Shown here piece after piece: positions 1-8,721 of a stretch of 52,239 nucleotides of DNA (position 1 is the first letter of the stretch; each line of letters opens with the position of its first letter). The position numbers and the translations under genes were made by a program. The notes under the pieces are model-generated. The model was not told the origin of the DNA. It searched no databases and worked only from the letters and a program-made list of their open reading frames with translations. This DNA comes from Candidatus Moraniibacteriota bacterium. GTDB taxonomy: Bacteria; Patescibacteriota; Minisyncoccia; Moranbacterales; UBA1568. The stretch spans positions 1 to 52,239 of the forward strand of contig JAQTRS010000009.1 in the NCBI GenBank assembly GCA_028711705.1, given 5' to 3'.

Positions 1-521
1 TTCTCCTTATTCTTTTTTAGGTTATTATCAATAAAGTTTTCAATGTATAATGTTACAAATTCGCCTAGTTGTTGTTTATCTTGGGGCAATAAGTCTATTG
101 AAAATTCAAAGAATTCTGCAATTTGGATTATTTTTTCATAGAATACTAAATCAAAAATACCAGTATCGTTGCGGTAAAATCTCTCAATATCACCCTTTAT
201 GATACATTCTAAGTATTCAAGCGCTTTTGCGCCAAAGGATGATGTATCTGTAGCCTTTGCTTTTTGTAGGTTTTCGTAGAGTGTTCCGTGGTATTGTAGG
301 TAGATATCTTTATGAAACACTAGACCATTAAGCTTTTTTACCCCGATAATCTGTAATATCCCGAGGAATTTTGCTATAAAAAAATTGCTCTGATCGGATG
401 GTATGACATCATCAAACTTTAAAAGACTCCTTTCTACAAGTCTAAAGCCATTGAGATACTTCCATAAGCCGTATATTTCGCCATCCTTTAAATAGGACAT
501 TTTTGCTTGAGGGTCTGTCAT
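1..521 (-). CDS. hypothetical protein, truncated by window edge
   Basis: Open minus-strand frame from ATG at 519-521 (MTDPQAKMSYLKDGEIYGLWKYLNGFRLVERSLL...) running off the left edge; absent from the ORF track. Confidence 0.6.
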   Translation of the reverse strand, partial: MTDPQAKMSYLKDGEIYGLWKYLNGFRLVERSLLKFDDVIPSDQSNFFIAKFLGILQIIGVKKLNGLVFHKDIYLQYHGTLYENLQKAKATDTSSFGAKALEYLECIIKGDIERFYRNDTGIFDLVFYEKIIQIAEFFEFSIDLLPQDKQQLGEFVTLYIENFIDNNLKKNKE

Positions 522-752
522 TATTTTTCATATAGTATATTCTTTACTTTAGTTTACATTGGTTATATTGTAAAATAAGATGTAAGAAGAGTTTTTTGAC
601 AGCTGGCGAGGATGTGAAGTTGTTTGTTTTTTCTTTAGGATAAGTCACTTTTATTTCCCCTCTGATAGATACCCAGTAAATGAGTATTTGTCAGAGGGGT
701 TGAAAAGTAAAGGTCGGCAACCCTATTAAGTAAAGATAGATAATCCAATGCT

Positions 753-926
753 ATGCCTACTAAAAAGGTTATCACAAAAACTGGTGCTCAAACTCCAGTT
801 TCGGGTCAATATCGTCCACTTGGTACAAAGAAAGAAGTCACTCTGTCACAGGGTGAAAAAGTTCCTCCCTATGCAGGGGAGGCAAAAAAGTTTGTTCTTG
901 TGGATAAGACAAAGCATAAACGCTAA
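753..926 (+). CDS. small YjzC-like protein (57 aa)
   Basis: MPTKKVITKTGAQTPVSGQYRPLGTKKEVTLSQGEKVPPYAGEAKKFVLVDKTKHKR; a different frame from the listed ORF 748-936; composition and PVSGQYR...EVTL..GE..PP pattern resemble YjzC-type small proteins. Confidence 0.6.
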   Translation: MPTKKVITKTGAQTPVSGQYRPLGTKKEVTLSQGEKVPPYAGEAKKFVLVDKTKHKR

Positions 927-1015
927 GTCTAATTGATCATTTTCCTCGCCAGCTTTCAGAAAGTTGTGACGTCGGTTTATTTATTTTTTTCTTTGCAAGA
1001 GATTCTCCTTGCATC

Positions 1016-1534
1016 TTAGATTTTAAATTTTGATACCAAGTCCTCCACTTCTTTTTCAGTGTCAGAAAACACTACATCAACAAGATTTTTTATCTCTTGA
1101 GATACTTTGTTTCTATCTTTCAAACACCATTCTTTATAAGTAGAGACCAATGATTGAAATTTATCCTCGTTTACGATAGCTATTTGTTGAAAATGATTTT
1201 GAGTATCTGTAATCTTTTCTATTAAATCTTCCTTGTTTAAAACATTTATATTTTCAATATCGATAATTGACTTATCTATAAAATAACCATTCTTTTTCCA
1301 TTCCCATTCAGTTGGAAGTATGATAACTGCTGAAGATTTCCTTAGACGCCATTCCTTGGATGTTGTTGGAAAAAATAAATAAGAGCCTATCTCTGATGGA
1401 GTTTTTTTGATAAAAACCTTAAATTTTGGATTAAACTTCCCATCAGTGGATTGGTATGCTTTTCTATCACAAAAAGTTCTTCTTGGAACAATCTGCAATA
1501 GGCGCAGTTGGGGATTATTTTGTAGTGGAAGCAT
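1016..1534 (-). CDS. unknown protein, candidate toxin partner of the upstream Panacea protein
   Basis: 172 aa; ATG begins 3 nt after the TAG stop of the upstream Panacea ORF; no family recognised with confidence. Confidence 0.6.
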   Translation of the reverse strand: MLPLQNNPQLRLLQIVPRRTFCDRKAYQSTDGKFNPKFKVFIKKTPSEIGSYLFFPTTSKEWRLRKSSAVIILPTEWEWKKNGYFIDKSIIDIENINVLNKEDLIEKITDTQNHFQQIAIVNEDKFQSLVSTYKEWCLKDRNKVSQEIKNLVDVVFSDTEKEVEDLVSKFKI

Positions 1535-1537
1535 ACC

Positions 1538-2017
1538 CTATATGCTTAAATCAAGAGTTATGCCCATATTTTCACTGCCTCCAAGAGTGGCGCCAATCTT
1601 TTGCATCGGCTTTGTTTTATAGGCTATCTGTGTTAGTGTTTTTGCACCATACCCACCAACGCTTTCAAGTAGTTCATCTATAATTTCAATTTCTGTAGGG
1701 TTTAATTCTCCAGTAACAAAATCACTCTCTTTACTTTCATTGAAGCGATAAATCACTGCTTCACCACCAGACCTTGTGTATTCACTATTTGGGATTAGGA
1801 TATTTTCAGCAACAAGCTCATTGAGGTATGTGTAAATTTTCTGGTCAAAAGGACCAAAATGGTATCGTTGGTAATCAAAAGATGATATTTTTGCACCAGT
1901 TCTTTGGGTAGATATTAAATCGGTAAGATAAGCTAACTTCATCAATACCGTTACTGTAGCATTGGAGTGTTCTTTTGAGAGATACCCAAGTAGCTGTTTT
2001 GTTTTATTGTTGCTCAT
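1538..2017 (-). CDS. Panacea-domain (SocA/DUF4065-like) protein, putative antitoxin
   Basis: VLMKLAYLTDLISTQRTGAKISSFDYQRYHFGPFDQKIYTYLNELV matches the Panacea/DUF4065 signature (KLxYLxD...GP....Y..L..L). Confidence 0.8.
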   Translation of the reverse strand: MSNNKTKQLLGYLSKEHSNATVTVLMKLAYLTDLISTQRTGAKISSFDYQRYHFGPFDQKIYTYLNELVAENILIPNSEYTRSGGEAVIYRFNESKESDFVTGELNPTEIEIIDELLESVGGYGAKTLTQIAYKTKPMQKIGATLGGSENMGITLDLSI

Positions 2018-2114
2018 ATGGTTATTATACTACAATTACTAGTGATTTTATACAGTAGCAGGTTTTCGAAATAATTCAAGTAATTGTGCTAAATTTTCGC
2101 TTTCTGTCGACCTT

Positions 2115-2178
2115 AAAGTTCTGAACATATCCACTAAGTGGAGCTATTGAAATAAAGGCTTTAATTAGCCTTTATTTT
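2115..2178 (+). repeat. dispersed leader-like element, copy A (conserved 30-nt box + terminator-like hairpin)
   Basis: AAAGTTCTGAACATATCCACTAAGTGGAGC followed by AAATAAAGGCT-TTAATT-AGCCTTTATTT. Confidence 0.7.
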
Positions 2179-2355
2179 CATATACCAAGGATTGAATTCG
2201 AACCTTGAAAAAAAGTTTCGGATTCATTAAGAGTTTTTGTACAGTCTTTTATTTGACGAGTGCTCTATAACAATGTACATTGGAAAGTCCTCTTTGAGGG
2301 AAAATTTTCATTGTTGTTTAACAATTTTTGTTTGATATCCTTTTGGAGGTGTTTG

Positions 2356-4581
2356 ATGGATAGTCTTAATGGCAGTATTTGCCCAATAGTGTGCGGTGCT
2401 CCATTGATTGGAGAGTATGAAACGGTTTTTTCTTTTGCTCAGGAATTGATTCATATTCAGGTTCCTGGATTATTGATGAATTGTATTATTGAAGCTTGTA
2501 ATGGACAGAGATCGTTGGAATTGGTGATAGATTCCCTTAAGGAGGGATGGAATCACGATACTTTGATAGGATTTTTTCGTTACCTGCTTGAAAAAGGTGT
2601 ATTGCGCGATAGCTCAAATCTGAGTGGCTATATTTGGCCATTTGTTTCGAATCCGAGTCATTTCGCGAAGGTGGTAACTGATGATCAAATATCTGAAATG
2701 GTGGATCAGTCTTGCGTAAGGAATCGGAGTCTTTCATCTGATCAAGTATTCCCCGTAAAAAACTCTATTTTTCGGAAGTTGATTTTGAATCGTCGATCAA
2801 AAAGAGTGTTTTCTGGAAATACAGTTGCTATTGAAAATATCATATGTATGTTGTGGGCTGGATACGGAATTATTGCTGACTCTTATGATGAAGATGGATT
2901 TGATCGACATTCTGTCCCGTCGGCTGGCGCGTTATATCCATTGCGGTTATCACTCGTTTTATTTCAATCGCTTGATAATGAACTCGTTAGCGGGGTATAT
3001 GATGTATCATTTCTTCCTGACGGTTCGGTTGGACTGACATTCTTCTCAAGTAACCTTACGCTGATATATCAATCATTTGCTGATCCGCTTATTTCACGCG
3101 GAGCAGCTGGGGTGGTGGTTGTAAGCGGGTCATTTGATATAACCGAGGCGAAATATGGCAATAGAGCAATATTGTATGTACCTCTTGAAGTCGGTCATGT
3201 TGTTCAAAATATTCATTTGGCAGCGATTGACCTTGGTGTGGCGACAGTTGAAATTGGCGGATTTCTTGAAGATTCAATGCGAGAGGCACTATTTTCACCA
3301 AAGACATATACACCGCTGATTACCGTTGTATTCGGTGAACAGGCTGACACTGATAGTTTGGATGCGTTATTATCTACAGCGTTTGAAGTTCGATGGATGC
3401 CTCCGAAAGTTGGTGGATATGTTTTGCCATTTAATATGGTCTTTGCTCGTTTAAAGAATCCTCCTGTAGGAAATGAAGACTGGTCATGCGGCCGATCGGA
3501 AGATCCATTTATTGCATATGCTAAGGCAATTTCGGAAACAGAGGAGTGGGCATCGTGCGGTTATCCGAAGGGGATTATTCGTTCGGAAATCAGATCTCTT
3601 CGTGGAGCTGTCTTGCCAAGTGATTTAGTGGCGTTTCATCCTGACCAATATGAGCTGTCTAATTTTCCATTCTTTGCTTTTGATTTAAGAAGGGTGTATG
3701 AGTGGAAGTTGGCAATTGATGTAGTGAATGGTGAGAATCGATATGTGATAGCAGATTGTATTTATTTTCCATATTATCCAGAATATCCGCGATATGCGAG
3801 TGCAAACTCATCCGGAGCGGCTACATATCCAACAAGAGATGGAGCTATTGAACGTGGCGTGTTGGAGTTGATAGAGCGTGATGCGTTCATGATTGTTTGG
3901 CTGAATCGTTTGGTTATGCCAACAATTCGTGTGGATACTTTACCAGAAAATATTCAATACCGTATTCAAAAACTTGAAGAAGCTGGATTCATAATCGTTA
4001 TTAAAGATTTGACGCTTGACTTAACCCCTGTCATACTGGTTTTCGCGCAGAGTGAAAGCTTGTGTTATACGACATGCTCTGCTTGTTCATCGTTTGATAT
4101 TATTGAAGCTCTTGAGCGAGCTTTAATGGAAGTTGAATCGGCAGTGTATTGTCGTCTCGCATTCGGTTCTTCGGAGCCGATACTTCCCGAAGATGTGCGT
4201 ATGACGCAAGATCACGGGAAGTTGTACGAGCAGGAGACTTTTTTCCGATCAGCTAATTTTTTAATGGAATCTCGATTCCTAAGAAAATTGAGCGAAGTTG
4301 GAAAGGGTGCTTGCTTTCATTGGGAAGCTTTATTGGAACGTTTTACAGAGCAGGGAAGGATAGTTCTTGCAGTTGACCTTGAAAGTATTCAGGCATGCGG
4401 TGATCAATTGAATCTGTACAGGGTGAAAACTTTTGTGACAGGATTGGTGCCGATAAGCTTTGGATATGGCGAGGAACCGTGCGGAATGAAAAGAATTTAC
4501 GAAGCCCCCGTGGCTTTAGGGTTCTATCCTGATCCGCTTGGTTACGATGATCTAAATAAGTTTCCTCATCCTTACACCTAG
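2356..4581 (+). CDS. SagB-type azoline dehydrogenase / YcaO cyclodehydratase fusion
   Basis: Start moved to the ATG at 2356, preceded by GGAGGT. N-terminal winged-helix-like region, SagB/nitroreductase region (RRSKRVFSG..., HSVPSAGALYPL, GHVVQNIHLAAIDLGVATVEIGGF), C-terminal YcaO (GAATYPTRDGAIERGVLELIERDAFMIVWLNR; ALERALMEVES) ending in FPHPYT, a PxPxP-like tail. Confidence 0.9.
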   Translation: MDSLNGSICPIVCGAPLIGEYETVFSFAQELIHIQVPGLLMNCIIEACNGQRSLELVIDSLKEGWNHDTLIGFFRYLLEKGVLRDSSNLSGYIWPFVSNPSHFAKVVTDDQISEMVDQSCVRNRSLSSDQVFPVKNSIFRKLILNRRSKRVFSGNTVAIENIICMLWAGYGIIADSYDEDGFDRHSVPSAGALYPLRLSLVLFQSLDNELVSGVYDVSFLPDGSVGLTFFSSNLTLIYQSFADPLISRGAAGVVVVSGSFDITEAKYGNRAILYVPLEVGHVVQNIHLAAIDLGVATVEIGGFLEDSMREALFSPKTYTPLITVVFGEQADTDSLDALLSTAFEVRWMPPKVGGYVLPFNMVFARLKNPPVGNEDWSCGRSEDPFIAYAKAISETEEWASCGYPKGIIRSEIRSLRGAVLPSDLVAFHPDQYELSNFPFFAFDLRRVYEWKLAIDVVNGENRYVIADCIYFPYYPEYPRYASANSSGAATYPTRDGAIERGVLELIERDAFMIVWLNRLVMPTIRVDTLPENIQYRIQKLEEAGFIIVIKDLTLDLTPVILVFAQSESLCYTTCSACSSFDIIEALERALMEVESAVYCRLAFGSSEPILPEDVRMTQDHGKLYEQETFFRSANFLMESRFLRKLSEVGKGACFHWEALLERFTEQGRIVLAVDLESIQACGDQLNLYRVKTFVTGLVPISFGYGEEPCGMKRIYEAPVALGFYPDPLGYDDLNKFPHPYT

Positions 4582-4605
4582 AACTTGCGAAAGGAGGTGA
4601 GTGTT

Positions 4606-4770
4606 ATGCAAGTAAATCAAACAGATAAAGCGCAGTCCTTTGAGTGGAAAGCTACGGTCGAACCGCGGCGTACCAACAGTGGACAGGAAGCGTTGTCGAG
4701 CAAAGGAAGTAGCAGCTCTGGCTCAAGCCAACGTTGCAACAACTGTCGAGCGAGTGCGATCCAGCGTTAA
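4606..4770 (+). CDS. RiPP precursor peptide, azole/azoline type (54 aa)
   Basis: MQVNQTDKAQSFEWKATVEPRRTNSGQEALSSKGSSSSGSSQRCNNCRASAIQR; AAAGGAGGTGAG RBS; 24 nt after the YcaO stop; Ser/Cys-rich C-terminal core. Confidence 0.82.
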   Translation: MQVNQTDKAQSFEWKATVEPRRTNSGQEALSSKGSSSSGSSQRCNNCRASAIQR

Positions 4771-4784
4771 TCGTAATTACTCGA

Positions 4785-4846
4785 AAAACTAAAGCGCTTT
4801 AGTTTTAACCTTTGGACCTTGGTCATTTGATCAAGGTCCTCTTTTT
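4785..4846 (+). terminator. perfect 22-bp palindrome followed by a rho-independent terminator
   Basis: AAAACTAAAGC/GCTTTAGTTTT (4785-4806), then GGACCTTG...CAAGGTCC + TCTTTTT (4814-4846). Confidence 0.8.
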
Positions 4847-5684
4847 ATATATTCAAACCTGACTCAGAGAAAATTTCTTTTGGTGTAAGTCGAACCATTT
4901 CATTCCATGTAAGTTGCGAATGTTGTTTCTTATAAGCTTCAACAAGTCGGTATCCAACAGCATATCCGGTCCAGAGCGGGTACTCTTTTCCTTCCAAGAA
5001 AACAGGGTAATAGAGTTCTGTGCTGGAAAAGTGTTCTTTGATTTTTTTGAGCCACTCTAAGGCGTCTTGTTCTGAGAGTGCCTGTGACGGCATATCTACT
5101 CGCTCGCCAAAATGAAACGAAACAAAACTTTCGGCGATACCTTCAAAGATAAGATCATCCAAAAGGTTTGCTCGTTCGTAATGATTATCCATTACGGTAT
5201 GCATAAATTCATGGCAAATGGTTTCGGTCAAAGCTCGCTCCCAATGCAATGTTTTTGTCGGTGATACAAAAAGAAGCAATGTATTTTTATACGGGGTATA
5301 TCCTGAGACGCCGCCCATTTTCTCTTTGACGAAATCGCTGAAGGTAGGGAAAAGGAAAATATTGGTTGACGAGGTGTCGACATATTTGTGACAGATATCC
5401 AATGCCTTTTCTATGATTGGTACGATCTCTTGAAAAGGGATGCTGAATGATTGAATGTTTTTCTGATCGTCGTTTGCGGGAATATTGTACATCAAACTGT
5501 CTTTTAGATATTCTTTTTCTCCAAATCCGGCATAACCCATATCTTCTGAATGGGGAATTTTTTCGAGGAATTGATCAATAAGCCCTTCTACATTAAGAGA
5601 TGGGTCATATTCTGTGAAAAGGTTGAGTGTGCCAATAATGGTCCCATCCTTACTTGTTGTGCTGGTGATTTGGCAGGTTTTCAT
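4845..5684 (-). CDS. DUF2268-like putative Zn metalloprotease
   Basis: ETICHEFMHTVMDNHYE (HExxH) and FEGIAESF; start set at internal ATG MKTCQITSTTSKDG. Confidence 0.75.
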   Translation of the reverse strand: MKTCQITSTTSKDGTIIGTLNLFTEYDPSLNVEGLIDQFLEKIPHSEDMGYAGFGEKEYLKDSLMYNIPANDDQKNIQSFSIPFQEIVPIIEKALDICHKYVDTSSTNIFLFPTFSDFVKEKMGGVSGYTPYKNTLLLFVSPTKTLHWERALTETICHEFMHTVMDNHYERANLLDDLIFEGIAESFVSFHFGERVDMPSQALSEQDALEWLKKIKEHFSSTELYYPVFLEGKEYPLWTGYAVGYRLVEAYKKQHSQLTWNEMVRLTPKEIFSESGLNI

Positions 5685-6030
5685 GTTTTTTACTTTAGAT
5701 TTGGAGTTGTATATAGGACGTTCTCTTATCTTAATGATAGCGTTCCTATATTGAAAAAGCAACGGCTCTAGATAAGGATGTATCCGTACTTCAAAAACTC
5801 TCCTTCTTAAAAAGTAGCTTATCTAGAACATTTTTCCATAAAACAGGTTCGAACCCCATCCAGCTCGCGGAGCAAGGTATTTTAGAGGCTTATATTAGCC
5901 TCTATTTTTGTTTTATCCTCATAAACTTTGGTGACGGATTGTATCTTTAGCTTGTATATGTTATTTTTGAATGTCCACTATTTGGACTTAAAGTTCATTA
6001 ACAATTTTTATTCTACTTGGAGATTGGACA

Positions 6031-7371
6031 ATGCAAGCGATAAATAGCACTCTCGATGTTTTAATTATTAACTCACCTTTATTTCGAGAGAAAGTGGATG
6101 GGTATGACGAAGATTCCTTGCCACCGATTGGTTTGGGGTATATCGCCACGGATTTATGGGGCAACGGGTTAATTGTTGAGTTATTGGATGCTGTTGAGGG
6201 GAATATTCCGCTTAATGATATTATTTCAATTATTAAGCAAAAGAGACCGAGGTATGTGGCTTTAAATGTTTTTACCACTAATGTGCATTTAGTGCGTGAA
6301 ATCGTTGATATGACAGATAATGTGCATTTTATTGTAGGTGGTTTGTCTGCAAAAACTCTATGGAAGGAGATGCTATTATGGGAGACATCTTGCGCTATGG
6401 ATATAGTTATTGGAGAAGGTGATTTTGTGGTAACTGCGATTATTCAGGAAAAGCCTTTGGATATTATTTGTCGAGAGGGTAATAAACGAGTTATTTCAGT
6501 CTCTGCAAATTCCCCATATTTTCCATACGACATATCTCATCTTCCTTTGGACCGTTCTTTCTTTGTGAACCAACCATTAAAACATGCGCTAGGGTTTAAT
6601 GAAGTGAGCATTATTACAAGTCGTGGATGTACGTATAATTGCGCTTTCTGTTCAGCGGCTCGTTCTCTTAATCGGGAAACTCCTATTCGAGAAAGAAGTG
6701 CATTAAGCGTTGCGAATGAAATTGAAATGTTATGTGAATTGTATGGCAGTGTTGACTCAATAAGAGTGCTTGATGATTTGTTTTTAAGGAATGCTGATGG
6801 CGTAGATCGGGCTGTGAAGATATTTGGACAGCTTTCCGTTGCCTGGCGTGCTATGGCACATGTGCTATCATTCTATAAGTTGACTGATGGTCAACTGCTT
6901 GAATTGAGGCGTTCTGGTTGTGTTGAGGTATTTATTGGCATTGAATCAGGATCCCCACGTGTTCTTAAGAAGATACATAAGACTTCGGATGTTAGTCTCA
7001 TTAAACAAACCATCGAAAGATTGTTTCGAACAGGCATTAGCGTGAAGGGTTATTTTATTCTTGGTTTCGACACTGAAACAGTTGAAGAAATGCAAATGTC
7101 CTATGATTTGGCATATTGGCTTAAGGAAGCTTCCTTAAGAAATAATGTTGGATTTCGGACGAGCGTCTTCCAGTTTCGTCCATATCATGGCACTGAGTTG
7201 TATCATGATATGGTACAGAAAGGAAGATTGATTGATGAGGTTACTTATCACGAAAATCTCTCTTCAGATATTGGGAGGAAACAATTCAATTTTACGAGCG
7301 GAAACTTCTCGGAAGCGTCTGATGACGATTTACGAAAACTCATTATTCAAACCAACCTGTTAAACCAATGA
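6031..7371 (+). CDS. B12-binding-domain radical SAM protein
   Basis: N-terminal Rossmann-like B12-binding region (LIINSP...PPIGLGYIATDL) and CxxxCxxC in SRGCTYNCAFCSAARS; FIGIESGSPRVLKKIHK typical of B12-rSAM. Confidence 0.88.
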   Translation: MQAINSTLDVLIINSPLFREKVDGYDEDSLPPIGLGYIATDLWGNGLIVELLDAVEGNIPLNDIISIIKQKRPRYVALNVFTTNVHLVREIVDMTDNVHFIVGGLSAKTLWKEMLLWETSCAMDIVIGEGDFVVTAIIQEKPLDIICREGNKRVISVSANSPYFPYDISHLPLDRSFFVNQPLKHALGFNEVSIITSRGCTYNCAFCSAARSLNRETPIRERSALSVANEIEMLCELYGSVDSIRVLDDLFLRNADGVDRAVKIFGQLSVAWRAMAHVLSFYKLTDGQLLELRRSGCVEVFIGIESGSPRVLKKIHKTSDVSLIKQTIERLFRTGISVKGYFILGFDTETVEEMQMSYDLAYWLKEASLRNNVGFRTSVFQFRPYHGTELYHDMVQKGRLIDEVTYHENLSSDIGRKQFNFTSGNFSEASDDDLRKLIIQTNLLNQ

Positions 7372-7922
7372 AAAATGTAATAATTTCAAATTGTACACAT
7401 TGCGCCCTTCATAAAAATCAAAATCCTCTTTTGGATCATGAATGCAATGCAGATGTGGTGTGGGTGGGTCTTTCTGCTAAGCAGGTGGAAAGCGTTGAAA
7501 TAAACATCCCTCTTGAAGCGGATACAAATACGGGAAAGTTAGTGGCAGATATCGAGGCACTCTGTCAGGATGTGCGGTTCTATAAAACCAATCTTGCCAA
7601 ATGTCTGCCACTCGATGAAAAGGGAAAGATACGCTACCCATCTACTTTTGAATGTGTAGCGTGTTATCCAAATTTGTTGATTGAAATTCAGGAGGTAAGG
7701 CCGAAAGTTATTCTTTTATTGGGGGGTAAAGTTTCAGAATTTGTCCTTGAGAAATTTGGATTTAAAATGCCGAAACTTTCGTATAATTACGAAGCGTTCC
7801 AATATAATGGGATGTGGCTTGTGCCAATTCACCACCCCTCCTATATCTCGGTTTACAAACGAAAAGAAAAAGATGTATATATTCGAGCAGTCAAGGCGGT
7901 TATTGACAAACTTGTTGTGTAA
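7368..7922 (+). CDS. divergent uracil-DNA glycosylase-superfamily (family 4-like) protein
   Basis: CTHCALHKNQNP, YKTNLAKCLP, RPKVILLLGGKVSEFVL, PIHHPSYISVYKRK; ATGA overlap with the upstream gene. Confidence 0.7.
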   Translation: MKNVIISNCTHCALHKNQNPLLDHECNADVVWVGLSAKQVESVEINIPLEADTNTGKLVADIEALCQDVRFYKTNLAKCLPLDEKGKIRYPSTFECVACYPNLLIEIQEVRPKVILLLGGKVSEFVLEKFGFKMPKLSYNYEAFQYNGMWLVPIHHPSYISVYKRKEKDVYIRAVKAVIDKLVV

Positions 7923-8031
7923 CTACCCTTGTTTGCAAATAGGGAAGTATTTTGAAAATGCCTCGATTCAGTGATGAATTGAGGCTTATTTTATACTCAT
8001 CTCAAATGTTTTTAAGCCTTCCTCCATCTTA

Positions 8032-8110
8032 AAAGTTTTGAACATATCCACCAAGTGGAGCATAGACCCAGTTTGAGCGTATTCAATGATCCCCGAGAAG
8101 GGGATTTTTG
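8032..8110 (+). repeat. dispersed leader-like element, copy C
   Basis: AAAGTTTTGAACATATCCACCAAGTGGAGCATAGA followed by ATCCCC-GAGAA-GGGGATTTTTG hairpin. Confidence 0.7.
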
Positions 8111-8163
8111 TTTTACTCCTAAATAGTCTATTATCCCTATATAAAGTCAATAATGTTATAGCT

Positions 8164-8685
8164 ATGGAAATAGAAATACGTACGATGGTTAAAAATACAG
8201 AAGAGGTGAAAAAAGATTTAGATGTGAAAGCGACACATAAGGGGTCTTCAAATGAGCATGATTTGTATCTTCGTCATGAGAGTGATGTTAATCGAGTGCT
8301 TGTGTTGCGCATCAGGCGAAAGAAAAGTGGTGCAATGCTTACATTTAAGGGAAAATCAACCGGTGATGATACTGCGTGGAAAGATGCAGACCTTCCTCTT
8401 GCTGATCCAGATAATCTACAGAAACTTCTTCTTGCGAGCGGTTATGTGGAAGTTGTTGAAATCAAGAAACATCGAGAGAGTTATGATTTGGATGGTTTTG
8501 AGGTTAATTTTGATGAGATAGAAAATCTTGGGACTTTTATTGAAATTGAAGGGCGAGGGGGGGAGAGCGACCGTTTAGATGTAGAAGAAAAAATGATGGA
8601 TGTGTTGGTAGGTCTCGGGATTCAAAAAGAAGACATCATCCGCAAAGGGTATGTCCCACTCATGTTTGAAAAGATGGCTCTTTAG
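8164..8685 (+). CDS. CYTH-domain protein (class IV adenylate cyclase/ThiT-like)
   Basis: MEIEIRTMV...EHDLYLRHE...LRIRRKKSGAMLTFKGKS...EIEGRG; start moved downstream of the hairpin. Confidence 0.85.
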   Translation: MEIEIRTMVKNTEEVKKDLDVKATHKGSSNEHDLYLRHESDVNRVLVLRIRRKKSGAMLTFKGKSTGDDTAWKDADLPLADPDNLQKLLLASGYVEVVEIKKHRESYDLDGFEVNFDEIENLGTFIEIEGRGGESDRLDVEEKMMDVLVGLGIQKEDIIRKGYVPLMFEKMAL

Positions 8686-8721
8686 AAACTCATAAAGTTG
8701 ATAGTATCTATTCTGAAAAAG

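Noticed and set aside
5846-5880. Possible tRNA (GGTTCGAACCCC)
   Set aside because: T-loop-like motif only; flanking bases do not form T, anticodon or acceptor stems on either strand.
8086-8163. N-terminal extension of the CYTH ORF
   Set aside because: The upstream ATG sits inside the terminator-like hairpin; the internal ATG at 8164 fits the domain start.
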